From the NCBI GenBank assembly GCA_947488905.1, contig CANLBJ010000001.1, positions 868,001-932,000 on the forward strand: 64,000 nucleotides of DNA, written 5' to 3'. The position numbers were made by a program, and so were the translations under genes. This document shows positions 16,491 to 25,562 of this stretch, piece after piece. Within the stretch, counting starts at the first letter, position 1; the number at the start of each line of letters is the position of its first letter. A model generated the notes under the pieces. It worked only from the letters and a program-made list of their open reading frames with translations. It was not told where the DNA came from and did not search any database. This stretch comes from Ulvibacter algarum. GTDB taxonomy: Bacteria; Bacteroidota; Bacteroidia; Flavobacteriales; Flavobacteriaceae.

Positions 16491-19484
16491 ATGAAAACAA
16501 ATTCCTTTTTACTTGGTGTTATGTTGTCCTTCTTTTCTTTAGCAAATACTATTGCATCAGAAAAAGAAACAATTAACACACTTAATATATCTACTGAAAT
16601 AGCAGTAGTAGAAGATGTATTTCCATTTCCTGCAGGTAGCGATTGGAGATATAATGATTCTGGTACAGACTTAGGTACTTCTTGGAGAACGGTTGATTTT
16701 GACGATAGCGCTTGGGCGGTTGGTGCAGGTCAATTAGGTTACGGAGATGGTGATGAAGCTACAGTATTAAACTATGGGCCAGACGCTAATAATAAATATC
16801 CTACCTATTATTTTAGATATAGTTTTGAAAATGTAGGAGCAGCTCAATACGGTAGTTTTAATCTTTCTTTATTATTTGATGATGCTGCAGTAGTATATTT
16901 AAATGGTTCTGAGCTAATGAGAAGAAATCTTCCAAGCGGCGAAATTGTTTATACTACACTGGCAAACGGTGGAGCAATATCAGGTGGAGATGAAGATGAC
17001 TTTGATGTAGTTGATGTTGAGGCAGTTTTACTAGCAGGAACAAATACTTTTGCTGTCGAGATTCATCAATCTTCAGTTTCTAGCTCAGACATGAGTTTTG
17101 ATTTTGCAGCTAGTTTTACACCAGTAGCATTTGATCCTGTAGCGTATCCTTTAGAAGCAGGAACTTCTTGGTCATACTTAGACACAGGTGTTAGTCTTGA
17201 TGCAGAAGCGTGGAATACCGCAGCATATGATAATAGTGCTTGGGCAATAGGTGCTTCACCTTTAGGTTATGGAGACCCTGTTAATACAATTGTTTCATAT
17301 GGTCCAGATGCTGGAAATAAGTATATCACAACCTACTTTTCTAGAGAAGTAACTATGTCTTTAGATGATGTAACTGCAGAGGTTGTTTTTGGCTTAAACA
17401 GAGATGATGGAGCCATTGTTTACGTAAATGGGGTAGAGGTTATTAGAGATAATATGCCTCCAGCGCCTACAGATTACTTGACAAATTCTTCAACGATAGT
17501 AAGTGGTGCAGATGAAGATGTGTTTTTTACACACAATGTTCTCAAATCTTTCTTTGTTGAAGGAGTAAATATAATAGCAGTAGAATTACATAATAGAGAT
17601 GGAAATAGTTCAGATTTAAAATTTGACATGTACATGCAAAACACTCCAGATCCAGTAGAACCTTTTATCTGTGAAGATGGAGATATCGCTTGTTTTACTT
17701 CGATTATGCCTACAGGACAAACAAGTAATTTGATTATTGCTCCAGAGCATAGATTTCAGATTATTGTAAAACAAGGCGACCCTTACACTACTGGAGATGG
17801 TGCTGTAGGTGGTAATAATGATTTTACAGGATATACTCCAGTAGATGGTTCTAGTACTTTAGGTTATGTGTCAATAAATCACGAAACAACGCCAGGAGGT
17901 GTTACTGTTGCAGATGTTAATTTTAATGCAGATACATTATTGTGGGAGGTAACACAAACACAAGGAGTTGATTTCTTTAATGATGCCTTAGTAACTACTA
18001 CAAGAAACTGTTCTGGTGGTACAACTCCTTGGGGAACCATTATTACTGCAGAAGAGTCTTCAAATGGAGGTGATGATAATATGGATGGTTATCAAGATGT
18101 AGGTTGGTTAGTAGAGATTGACCCTGCAACAGCATCTGTTGTTGACTATGGTAATGGCCAAGAAAAGTTATGGGCAATGGGAAAAATGAAACATGAAAAC
18201 GTAGTAGTTAGCGATGATATGGTAACAGCATATTATGGTGAAGATGGTGGTACAGACTGTGTTTATAAATTTGTAGCAGATACTGCTGGTGACCTTTCAG
18301 AAGGAACACTTTATGTATTAAAATTAGATGCTCCATTAATAAATAATGACCCTTCTTCTGAAACAGCAGAATGGATTCAAGTGCCTAACACAACAATAGA
18401 AGAACGTAACAACGTAACTTTAGCAGCTGAAGCTCTAGGTGGAACAAACTTTAACGGCGTTGAAGATTGCGAAATTAACCCATTAACTGGAGAGATTTAT
18501 TTTACTTCTAAAGGAAAATCAAGAGTATATAAATTTACCGATGGAGCAACAACCGTTTCTGGGTTTAAAACTTTTGTAGGGGGTATGTCTTATGATATCA
18601 CAACACCAGAAGGAGTGTTTAGCGAATCTTGGGGAGGTGGTAATGACAACCTTACTTTTGATGACAAAGGAAACTTATGGGTATTACAAGATGGAGGTAA
18701 TAACTATATCTGGGTAGTACGCCCTAATCACCGTCAGGATGTTCCTAATGTAGAGTTATTTGCTTCTATGCCTAATGGATCTGAACCTACTGGTTTAACC
18801 TTTACACCAGATTTTAAATATGGTTTCTTTTCTGTGCAACACCCTAGTGGAGCAAATACGCCACAATTAGACGCTTCATATAATGAAGTTGTATTTGATA
18901 CCTCTACAACAATAGTTTTTGCTTTAAATGAAAACTTAGGTCTTCAAGCACCTGTTGCAAATTTTACAGCATCAACTGTATCTACAGAACCAGGGACGGC
19001 TATAACTTACACAGATACTAGTTCAAACAATCCTACTTCTTGGTCTTGGACTTTTGAAGGTGGTATTCCTGCAGTATCTTCAGAGCAATCACCTGTTGTC
19101 GCATATTTAGAAGAAGGTGTGTTTAATGTAGGTTTAACTACATCTAACCAAGCAGGGACAGGCGAGATTGAAATGAAAACAGACTATATTGAAATATTAT
19201 TACTAGGCGTAGATTCATTAATAAAAGAGAACATCGCTATATATCCTAACCCAACAAGCGGTATTGTAAACATTGAGATTGTAGATCAAACTGGTGCTGC
19301 GATTTCTGTAACAGCTTATGATGTTTTAGGTCGTGAATTGTTAACTAGTTCTGATGTGCAAAACCTAGGGGGTAAACAACTAATGACTTTAGATTTAGAA
19401 ACTGTATTAGGTAATAGTCCAGTAGTAATACTTAAGGTTAATGTAGGTTCAAGTACAGGGACTTACAAAATATTAAGAAAGTAA
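16491..19484 (+). CDS. Secreted PhoX-like (DUF839) protein with PKD and T9SS sorting domains
   Basis: A 997-residue secreted protein. A Sec signal peptide covers residues 1-23. Two homologous beta-rich modules follow (about 45-215 and 216-385), each with a pattern such as WRTVDFDDSAWAVGAGQLGYGD and an AVVYLNGSE strand. A PhoX/DUF839 region (about 400-810) includes YVSINHETTPGG and WGTIITAEESSNGG. A PKD-like domain (about 820-905, TSWSWTFEGG) and a T9SS type A sorting domain (IAIYPNPTSGIVNIEI to the end) finish it. PhoX enzymes are calcium/iron-dependent phosphomonoesterases; here a phosphatase role is likely but not proven. Export through T9SS places it on the cell surface or outside. Confidence 0.83.
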   Translation: MKTNSFLLGVMLSFFSLANTIASEKETINTLNISTEIAVVEDVFPFPAGSDWRYNDSGTDLGTSWRTVDFDDSAWAVGAGQLGYGDGDEATVLNYGPDANNKYPTYYFRYSFENVGAAQYGSFNLSLLFDDAAVVYLNGSELMRRNLPSGEIVYTTLANGGAISGGDEDDFDVVDVEAVLLAGTNTFAVEIHQSSVSSSDMSFDFAASFTPVAFDPVAYPLEAGTSWSYLDTGVSLDAEAWNTAAYDNSAWAIGASPLGYGDPVNTIVSYGPDAGNKYITTYFSREVTMSLDDVTAEVVFGLNRDDGAIVYVNGVEVIRDNMPPAPTDYLTNSSTIVSGADEDVFFTHNVLKSFFVEGVNIIAVELHNRDGNSSDLKFDMYMQNTPDPVEPFICEDGDIACFTSIMPTGQTSNLIIAPEHRFQIIVKQGDPYTTGDGAVGGNNDFTGYTPVDGSSTLGYVSINHETTPGGVTVADVNFNADTLLWEVTQTQGVDFFNDALVTTTRNCSGGTTPWGTIITAEESSNGGDDNMDGYQDVGWLVEIDPATASVVDYGNGQEKLWAMGKMKHENVVVSDDMVTAYYGEDGGTDCVYKFVADTAGDLSEGTLYVLKLDAPLINNDPSSETAEWIQVPNTTIEERNNVTLAAEALGGTNFNGVEDCEINPLTGEIYFTSKGKSRVYKFTDGATTVSGFKTFVGGMSYDITTPEGVFSESWGGGNDNLTFDDKGNLWVLQDGGNNYIWVVRPNHRQDVPNVELFASMPNGSEPTGLTFTPDFKYGFFSVQHPSGANTPQLDASYNEVVFDTSTTIVFALNENLGLQAPVANFTASTVSTEPGTAITYTDTSSNNPTSWSWTFEGGIPAVSSEQSPVVAYLEEGVFNVGLTTSNQAGTGEIEMKTDYIEILLLGVDSLIKENIAIYPNPTSGIVNIEIVDQTGAAISVTAYDVLGRELLTSSDVQNLGGKQLMTLDLETVLGNSPVVILKVNVGSSTGTYKILRK

Positions 19485-19550
19485 TTTTTATTTTAAAAAG
19501 CGCTATCAATAGCGTATAATCAAGGTGAATTTTAAGTTAATGTTGATTAT

Positions 19551-19582
19551 GACTGGCACAAATATCTTGTGCCAGTCTTTTT
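19551..19582 (+). terminator. Intrinsic terminator after the PhoX-like gene
   Basis: Perfect 11-bp stem GACTGGCACAA/TTGTGCCAGTC with a 5-base loop, followed by TTTTT. Its right arm contains a GTG codon (19569) in frame with the next gene, which argues against using that codon as a start. Confidence 0.9.
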
Positions 19583-19622
19583 AATTTTAAGTTTTTTTTC
19601 TGAAATTTTAAAGAATCAAATA

Positions 19623-20549
19623 ATGAGTTATTTAAAACAAATTATAGCCAGAGCAATTCTATTAATAGGGCTTGTTTTTTCAATAGGTGTATGTGCTCAA
19701 AACGCAAATCCGCTTAAAGAAAAGATGTTCTACAGCGTGGACGAGGCAATTGTAGAAAATATAAAAACCAAACAACTTAATTTACGTGATCAACAGTTGT
19801 TCTTTATACCAGAGAGAATTAGTCAATTAAAAGGATTAATTTTTTTTAATGGTATGAAAAACCATTTAGAACATTGGGATCCTAGTATCTTCAAACTCCA
19901 GAAACTAAAAACTATTAATTTAAAAGAGAATAGTTTAGTTCAAATTCCTGAGGAAATAAAAAAACTCAGAGATCTAGAAATATTAGATCTTGCAGATAAT
20001 GCTATAAAGAAAATAGCTCCTTCAATAGGAGATTTAAAAGATTTAAAGAACTTGTATCTCTCAGGAAATAAAATAGCATACTTACCTAGCAAAATAGGAG
20101 ATTGTGCCTCACTCGAGGTGATAGAATTAAATAACAATCAATTAGCATATATTCCAGATTCATTTGCAAAACTATCACAACTTAAAGTGCTTGATGTGAG
20201 TTATAATCAATTATATGAACTTGATTCAGCCTGGATGAACTTGCAAAACTTAGAAGAATTAAAGATTGCTCACAATAAACTTAAACACCTTCCTAAAGGT
20301 ATTGCTCAATGTAAAAGCTTGAAGACATTAGTTTTAAATGATAATGATATAACTGTTTTACCAGAAAGCTTTGGGGCCTTAAAAAACTTGACATTAGCGA
20401 TTCTTTCAAATAATAAAATAGAAGCTTTACCAGAAAATTTATCGGGGTTAATAAATTTAAGAACATTAATTCTTAGGGGGAATAACATTTCAGAAAAAGA
20501 AATAAAACGAGTGAAAGCAGCTTTGCCAGGTTGCGTCGTTTACATTTAA
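19623..20549 (+). CDS. Secreted leucine-rich repeat protein (308 aa)
   Basis: After a signal peptide (LLIGLVFSIGVCAQ, cleaved near residue 26) the protein consists of about ten leucine-rich repeats of 23 residues, of the type LPxxIxxLxxLxxLxLxxNxL. The repeats form a curved binding surface, so a protein- or ligand-binding role outside the cytoplasm is likely; no partner is indicated. No C-terminal sorting domain is present. The ATG at 19623 is chosen because the longer reading starts inside the preceding terminator. It ends convergent to the DUF456 gene, eight bases away. Confidence 0.82.
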   Translation: MSYLKQIIARAILLIGLVFSIGVCAQNANPLKEKMFYSVDEAIVENIKTKQLNLRDQQLFFIPERISQLKGLIFFNGMKNHLEHWDPSIFKLQKLKTINLKENSLVQIPEEIKKLRDLEILDLADNAIKKIAPSIGDLKDLKNLYLSGNKIAYLPSKIGDCASLEVIELNNNQLAYIPDSFAKLSQLKVLDVSYNQLYELDSAWMNLQNLEELKIAHNKLKHLPKGIAQCKSLKTLVLNDNDITVLPESFGALKNLTLAILSNNKIEALPENLSGLINLRTLILRGNNISEKEIKRVKAALPGCVVYI

Positions 20550-20557
20550 ATGTATAC

Positions 20558-21070
20558 TTAAAAAAGAGGTTCAATCACGTTCCAGTTTACATACGCTTTA
20601 TAAACAAAGAGGCCTAAAAACACGAGCGTAGCAAACACTTTTAAAACGGTAGATGCTAAAAACCCAATAAAAGAACCAAAAGCAGCTTTTAATGCAGGTT
20701 CAAACTCGGTATTGCTAACAATCATTTCTCCAAAAAGGGCTCCCAGAAAAGACCCAATTAAAAACCCAAAAGGGATAGGGATAAAAAACATTCCCACAAA
20801 AAGACCAATAATGGCGCCCCAAGCTCCGGCTTTTGTTCCGCCAAATCGTTTGGTGCCCATTGCTGGGATTACATAATCTAATATGTAAATACCAATGGCA
20901 ATCACAAAAGTGATACTAATAAACCACCAGTCCATTGCAATGATAGATGTTAGGTAAAGCAATAAAAGCCCTAGCCAACTTATAGGCGTTCCAGGAATCA
21001 CAGGCATAATCGCGCCAGCAATACCAACAAACATTAAAATAAATCCAATAATAATTAGGGTAGCATCCAT
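20558..21070 (-). CDS. DUF456 family membrane protein
   Basis: A 170-residue integral membrane protein with four to five hydrophobic segments and glycine-rich helices (IGFILMFVGIAGAIMPVIPG at the start; GTKAGAWGAIIGLFVGMFF in the middle). The opening PVIPGTPISWLGLLL and the central 'GxKxxG' region are typical of DUF456. The family is widespread and of unknown function. It is a single gene transcribed away from the BlaI operon. Confidence 0.85.
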   Translation of the reverse strand: MDATLIIIGFILMFVGIAGAIMPVIPGTPISWLGLLLLYLTSIIAMDWWFISITFVIAIGIYILDYVIPAMGTKRFGGTKAGAWGAIIGLFVGMFFIPIPFGFLIGSFLGALFGEMIVSNTEFEPALKAAFGSFIGFLASTVLKVFATLVFLGLFVYKAYVNWNVIEPLF

Positions 21071-21120
21071 ACAGATAGTTAGTACTCAAATGATACCAAA
21101 TGTTACAGTTTGATTTTTTT

Positions 21121-21164
21121 ATAACTAAATAATTAGTTTAACTAATTATTTAGTTATATGTTTG
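21121..21164 (+). promoter_or_regulatory. 37-bp perfect palindrome and -7 box: probable autoregulatory operator of the BlaI operon
   Basis: Positions 21121-21157 form a perfect inverted repeat with 18-base arms and a single central T at 21139. Each arm is itself a near-palindrome of the form AACTAAnnnnTTAGTT, so two adjacent operator copies are possible. The right end runs into a perfect -7 box TATGTTTG (21157-21164), and the BlaI ATG is 31 bases further on. A repressor here would cover the -33 region. The palindrome could instead be a cruciform or terminator, but no T-run or upstream gene end supports that. Confidence 0.7.
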
Positions 21165-21194
21165 TCTTGGATAGATTTATAAAAGCCTCTAAAA

Positions 21195-21554
21195 ATGAAA
21201 CAACTCACAAAAGCAGAAGAAGAAATTATGCAGTACCTATGGGAATTAGGGGAGGCAAATGTAGCCGCACTCGTGGCTCAGTTTCCAGAACCACGCCCTG
21301 CAACAAATACTGTGAGCACTATTGTGAGAATTTTAGAAAGTAAAGACTTTGTAAATTATCGTAAAGAGGGAAGAGGTCATATTTATTTCCCAAAAATTAA
21401 GAAAACAGAATACAGCAACCAGTCTATTAATAAGTTAGTTGATGGTTATTTTAAAGGAAGTTTTAAAAGTATGGTGTCATTTTTTGTCGAAAAAAATGAC
21501 ATCAGTGTTCAGGAGTTAGAGTCGGTTTTAAAAGAAATTAATAAAGACAAATAA
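21195..21554 (+). CDS. BlaI/MecI/CopY-family repressor
   Basis: A 119-residue winged-helix protein: LTKAEEEIMQYLWELGEANV, then the recognition helix region PRPATNTVSTIVRILESKDFV and the wing YRKEGRGHIYFPKI. The C-terminal helices mediate dimerisation. BlaI-family proteins repress their own operon and are inactivated by cleavage when the paired M56 membrane protein is activated. It lies one base before the M56 gene and behind a large palindrome. In Bacteroidota such pairs are common and not necessarily linked to beta-lactams; no beta-lactamase gene is nearby. Confidence 0.9.
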   Translation: MKQLTKAEEEIMQYLWELGEANVAALVAQFPEPRPATNTVSTIVRILESKDFVNYRKEGRGHIYFPKIKKTEYSNQSINKLVDGYFKGSFKSMVSFFVEKNDISVQELESVLKEINKDK

Positions 21555-21555
21555 G

Positions 21556-22989
21556 ATGACACATTACATTTTACAAGTTTTCGTTTTTCAGTTGCTGTTT
21601 TTTACAGTTTACCATCTCTTACTTAAACGCGAAACGTTTTTTAATTATAATCGCCTGTATCTTTTAGGAACAGCATTACTTTCTTTTGTGCTTCCGTTTA
21701 TGCAGTTTGATGTAATTAATCAACAAATACCTACCCTTTTTAGGGTAGAGTTGCCTGCTGTTTTTATTGGTGATACAAGCGCAGAGGTATCTAGTTTGTC
21801 ACAGTCTTTAGACCCTATATTTATTGCACAATCTACAATAGCGTGGAGTTCTGTCTTTCTTGCTGTCTATATTTTAGGAGTACTGTTTTCTGCCCTAATC
21901 TTTGTTTTAAAACTTCGGAAATTAGCTAGAATTAGAAAAACCGGCAATTTCATTAACACCTCACACTATCGTATTTGCGAAATACCAAACTCAAAAGAAG
22001 CCTTTACATTTTTAAGAACCATGTATTTGGGTGCAGCTATTTCCGAAGCAGAAAAAGCACATATTACCGCTCACGAAAAAGTGCATATTGATCAATGGCA
22101 CACGCTAGATCTTTTAGTTTTTGAAATGCTTAAAATGGTGTTTTGGTTTAACCCAATGGTGTATCTCTATCAAAAACAATTGCAATCTGTACACGAGTTT
22201 ACCGCAGACCAAACGGTAGCAAAACAAGATAAAACCGCTTATTACCAGAACCTATTGTCTCAAGTTTTTGGGACAACCTCAATATCATTCATCAATACAT
22301 TTTTCAATCAATCATTAATCAAAAAACGAATTATCATGTTACAAAAATCAAAATCAAACCGAGTATCAGCTTTAAAGTATTTATTAGTAATCCCTTTTAT
22401 TGCTGGGATGTTAGTGTATACTTCTTGTTCTAATGATACTAAAGAAGAAGTTGTGTCATCTAGTCAAGACACAGAGGTAATGCAAAAAATTACAGAGCTT
22501 TCTGAGGCAATTATGAAAGTAGGTGAGTTAACAGATGCAGAATCTAACGCATTAAAACTTCTAACTACAGAAAATCAATCTGGAGATAAGATTTATCTAT
22601 CTGTAGAAGAATATTTAGAGGATAGTAATGAAGAGGGAATACCTATGGCTGTTATAGAAAACGTACCTACTTACCCTGGCTGTGAAGGTGATAATGATGA
22701 GAAAAAAGCTTGTTTTTCTGAAAACCTTACTAAGTTTATTGTCAATAATTTTGACACTAGTGTAGCAGATGACTCAAGTCTTACTGGCAACGCAAGATTT
22801 GTAGTTCAATTTAAAATTAATAAAGTAGGTATTGTGCAAGATGTGAAAGTGAGAGCGCCACTACCAGAACTAGAGAGAGAGGCAAAAAGAGTGATTAATC
22901 AATTACCAAAAATGAAGCCCGGAACACAAAAAGGAGAGGCGGTAAATGTGATGTATTCTTTACCTATTATTTTTAAAATAAATGGATAA
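21556..22989 (+). CDS. M56-family (BlaR1-like) membrane peptidase with C-terminal TonB-type domain
   Basis: A 477-residue protein. Membrane segments lie near residues 4-22, 36-50 and 97-120; the cytoplasmic zinc site is HEKVH (173-177) with FEMLKMVFWFNP behind it; a last membrane segment is near residues 275-291. The exported C-terminus ends in a TonB-C-like domain (about 365-477: VPTYPGCEG, then ARFVVQFKINKVGIVQDVKV). In place of the penicillin sensor of BlaR1 it thus carries a TonB-type module. It probably senses an envelope state and cleaves the BlaI-type repressor encoded just upstream. It overlaps the next gene by eight bases. Confidence 0.87.
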   Translation: MTHYILQVFVFQLLFFTVYHLLLKRETFFNYNRLYLLGTALLSFVLPFMQFDVINQQIPTLFRVELPAVFIGDTSAEVSSLSQSLDPIFIAQSTIAWSSVFLAVYILGVLFSALIFVLKLRKLARIRKTGNFINTSHYRICEIPNSKEAFTFLRTMYLGAAISEAEKAHITAHEKVHIDQWHTLDLLVFEMLKMVFWFNPMVYLYQKQLQSVHEFTADQTVAKQDKTAYYQNLLSQVFGTTSISFINTFFNQSLIKKRIIMLQKSKSNRVSALKYLLVIPFIAGMLVYTSCSNDTKEEVVSSSQDTEVMQKITELSEAIMKVGELTDAESNALKLLTTENQSGDKIYLSVEEYLEDSNEEGIPMAVIENVPTYPGCEGDNDEKKACFSENLTKFIVNNFDTSVADDSSLTGNARFVVQFKINKVGIVQDVKVRAPLPELEREAKRVINQLPKMKPGTQKGEAVNVMYSLPIIFKING

Positions 22990-24109
22990 ATTAATCTTTA
23001 TAGTATTAACAATTGTAGCCTGCACAACCGTGCAGGCTCAGTTGCATAAAGGCGATAGCTTGTATGCGATTGGTAATTATAATCAAGCGATAAAAGAGTA
23101 TAGTCTTGTAAATAACGCTGAGGTAAAAATTGCTAAGTGTTATGATGCATTGGGTAATACCACAAAAGCGATAAATTATTACAAGCAAGGTATTGAGAAT
23201 GGTGATCAAAGCTTATTGACACAATTTAACTACGGAAAACTACTACTAAAAGCTGATCGCTATAAGATAGCAGATAGTCTCTTTGAAAAACTCTCAAGAG
23301 AACAACCAAAAAACCCTGAGTTTTTATATCAATCTGGTCTTGCAAAAGAAGCGCTAAATGATAGCCTTGCGATACTAAAGTTTAGGTATGCGACAATGAT
23401 AGATGAAAATCATCTTAACGCGCAGTATAAGGTAGCTAGACATTTTACAAGTAAAAGAAAGTTTGTTGTAGCCGCAGAGCATATAGCTATAGGACTAAAA
23501 GCAGACCCACAAAGCATTCGTTTTATAAACCTTAACGCATTAGTTTATTTCTATTCTAAAAATTATCATGGAGCGGTAAATCAATATGAACAATTACTAG
23601 ATTTAAACCAAAGCAATGAGCAACTGCATAATAATCTCGCTATTAGCTATGCTCGTACTAATCAGTTTTTAAAAGCAATTGATCAGTATAAATTTCTTAT
23701 TGAGAAATACAACGACGAGAATCCTACTTATCATTTTAATCTTGGCAAAATGTACCAAGCAGAAAAAGAACATGAACTAGCCATAAAAAGTATTTCTCGA
23801 GCTATTGCTTTACAAGATGTACCACTTGATATGCAATACCTAACGCTAGCAACTATCTATAAGAGACAAGGCGATTATAAGAAAACCTTTTTAATGATAG
23901 AAAAAGCGGTGTCAGAAAGCCCTAATGATGAGGGGTTACGTTATCAATATGCAATAGCGGCAGATAATTATTATAAGGATAAAAAAAGCACTATTAAATT
24001 GTATGAAGCATATCTAGAACGTTATGGAAATACGGCAATATATAGTGACTTAGTGCAGCAAAGAATTAAAGACATCAAGACTGCAAATCATTTTGAGAAG
24101 CAGGAGTAA
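22982..24109 (+). CDS. Exported tetratricopeptide-repeat protein (375 aa)
   Basis: A signal peptide (MDKLIFIVLTIVACTTVQAQ) is followed by about nine TPR units spanning the mature protein, for example AIGNYNQAIKEYSLV and YHGAVNQYEQLLDLNQ. TPRs bind other proteins. It overlaps the M56 gene by eight bases, so it is part of the same operon and may be an accessory to its sensor domain in the periplasm. No enzymatic domain is visible. Confidence 0.83.
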   Translation: MDKLIFIVLTIVACTTVQAQLHKGDSLYAIGNYNQAIKEYSLVNNAEVKIAKCYDALGNTTKAINYYKQGIENGDQSLLTQFNYGKLLLKADRYKIADSLFEKLSREQPKNPEFLYQSGLAKEALNDSLAILKFRYATMIDENHLNAQYKVARHFTSKRKFVVAAEHIAIGLKADPQSIRFINLNALVYFYSKNYHGAVNQYEQLLDLNQSNEQLHNNLAISYARTNQFLKAIDQYKFLIEKYNDENPTYHFNLGKMYQAEKEHELAIKSISRAIALQDVPLDMQYLTLATIYKRQGDYKKTFLMIEKAVSESPNDEGLRYQYAIAADNYYKDKKSTIKLYEAYLERYGNTAIYSDLVQQRIKDIKTANHFEKQE

Positions 24110-24148
24110 GGCATACTACCGCTAAAATTTGTACTTTTCGCCTTTATA

Positions 24149-24637
24149 ATGAGGCCCCTAATGCGACAGTTATTTCTTTTTATACTTTTTATCTCGACAA
24201 CTTCTTGTCAGTATTTTGATACAGAAAAGATTTCTGCAGAAACGTTCTATGAAGAAGAAATCAAGACTATAGATTTAAGCCAGATAGATACCTATCCTAT
24301 TTTTCAAGAATGTGCAAACACAATGGAAAAAGAAGAAACACGTCTTTGTTTTGAGAACGAACTCACAGCGAGAATAGCTCAATCCTTATCTAGAGAATCT
24401 TTAAAGGCAATAAATAGCTTGCAAGACACACTGTGGGTGAACTTTACAATTTCAGAAAAAGCAATTATCACTGTTAATGAAGTAAAGACAGATAGTCTCA
24501 TCCACTTAGAGTTTCCGAAGTTACAAGAAAAAATAATACAGAAAATAGACAGTATTATTCTTAAAGCACCTGCTTATAAAAGAGGGATTCCTGTAAGAAC
24601 AAGTTTTAATCTACCTATAGTTATTAGAACAGAATAG
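24149..24637 (+). CDS. Putative lipoprotein with TonB-C-like domain (162 aa)
   Basis: A short lipoprotein signal (LFLFILFISTTSC, lipid-modified Cys about residue 20) precedes a domain in which TYPIFQECANTMEKEETRLCF parallels the VPTYPGCEG...KKACF segment of the M56 protein encoded earlier in the operon. The later part, LWVNFTISEKAIITVNEV, keeps the strand pattern of a TonB-C domain. It may therefore be a secreted stand-alone relative of the M56 sensor domain. The ATG at 24149 or at 24161 (MRQLF) may be used. It is the likely last gene of the BlaI operon, ending convergently one base from the next gene. Confidence 0.6.
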   Translation: MRPLMRQLFLFILFISTTSCQYFDTEKISAETFYEEEIKTIDLSQIDTYPIFQECANTMEKEETRLCFENELTARIAQSLSRESLKAINSLQDTLWVNFTISEKAIITVNEVKTDSLIHLEFPKLQEKIIQKIDSIILKAPAYKRGIPVRTSFNLPIVIRTE

Positions 24638-25519
24638 TTATAGTTCAAACTTATACCCCAACTGTAAATTAATAGGGAACTCGCCGTTACCATCTACGTT
24701 AAGACCTGCAAGATCATCAAGAAGAATAGTAAGATAACCATTGCCTAAAGCATAATCTGCACCTAAGCCAAGCGTTACAGGAAAATCAAAACTGTTGCCA
24801 GAAGTAGGCACTACTGTTTGTTCTGGAGCCGCAGCTTGATCAAGAACAAACTCGCTATTAAAAGTAGTGTAAGAAACAAACTTCACATTTGCATATACAT
24901 CAAATTTAGGCTGCATCACAAACTTAAAACGGTAATTTAAAGATGCCTGAAAGGCATTATAATCATAGTCGCTAGACTCAAAAGTATTTGCTAGTCTAAT
25001 TACCATTGCGTGTCTTTTTAAATTTGCTCTGTCTATTAGTTCAAGTTCTGCACCTAGTTGTAGTTGGGTTGCATTTGTTGGGTTATCTGTAAAGTGACTG
25101 TTAGTAACCCCAGCAAAACCACCTAGTCTTAAAGCAGGTTTTAAAGGAGAGGCCGCTGCAGTAAATGATGGGTCCTTAACCGTATTGTAACTGTTAAAAA
25201 AATTTCTGAGACTAGGTAAAGTAAAGTTTACGTCACTAGTATCTTGAGGCAGGTCGCTTGTTTGAGACGCTAATGTTTGTCTAAATTCGTTTTTGTATTT
25301 ACCGTTTTCTTTTGTGTTTGTAAGTTCTAATATTGAGTCTTCTTTTTTAGAAAAGTAGCGATACTCGCCATCTATAGTGTTCCATAAGAGGGAGAGCGTT
25401 CCTTCTACTTCTGTTTTTAATTCTAGCGATTGACCATTAACAGTATACTTGTTTTGGGCAGTTATCATACAAGTAAACAAGAGTAGAATACCGCAAAATA
25501 AAGAAGTAATATTTTTCAT
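24638..25519 (-). CDS. Predicted outer-membrane beta-barrel protein (293 aa)
   Basis: A signal peptide (LFCGILLLFTCMITAQ) is followed by about 100 polar residues and then alternating hydrophobic/polar strands (for example AMVIRLANTFESSDYDYNAF, RFKFVMQPKFDVYANVKFVS), ending in a terminal strand with the aromatic C-terminus LQLGYKFEL. This is the pattern of an 8- to 10-strand outer-membrane barrel. I do not recognise the family and no ligand is indicated. It is a single gene; its stop is adjacent to the convergent lipoprotein gene. Confidence 0.6.
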   Translation of the reverse strand: MKNITSLFCGILLLFTCMITAQNKYTVNGQSLELKTEVEGTLSLLWNTIDGEYRYFSKKEDSILELTNTKENGKYKNEFRQTLASQTSDLPQDTSDVNFTLPSLRNFFNSYNTVKDPSFTAAASPLKPALRLGGFAGVTNSHFTDNPTNATQLQLGAELELIDRANLKRHAMVIRLANTFESSDYDYNAFQASLNYRFKFVMQPKFDVYANVKFVSYTTFNSEFVLDQAAAPEQTVVPTSGNSFDFPVTLGLGADYALGNGYLTILLDDLAGLNVDGNGEFPINLQLGYKFEL

Positions 25520-25562
25520 AGATGTAGGTTTAGAACAAGATAAAGATATAAATTTAATCGAC

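Noticed and set aside
21195-24637. The first BlaI-M56 operon as a beta-lactam resistance system
   Set aside because: No beta-lactamase or penicillin-binding protein gene is in or near the operon, and the M56 sensor part is a TonB-C-like domain rather than a penicillin-binding one.
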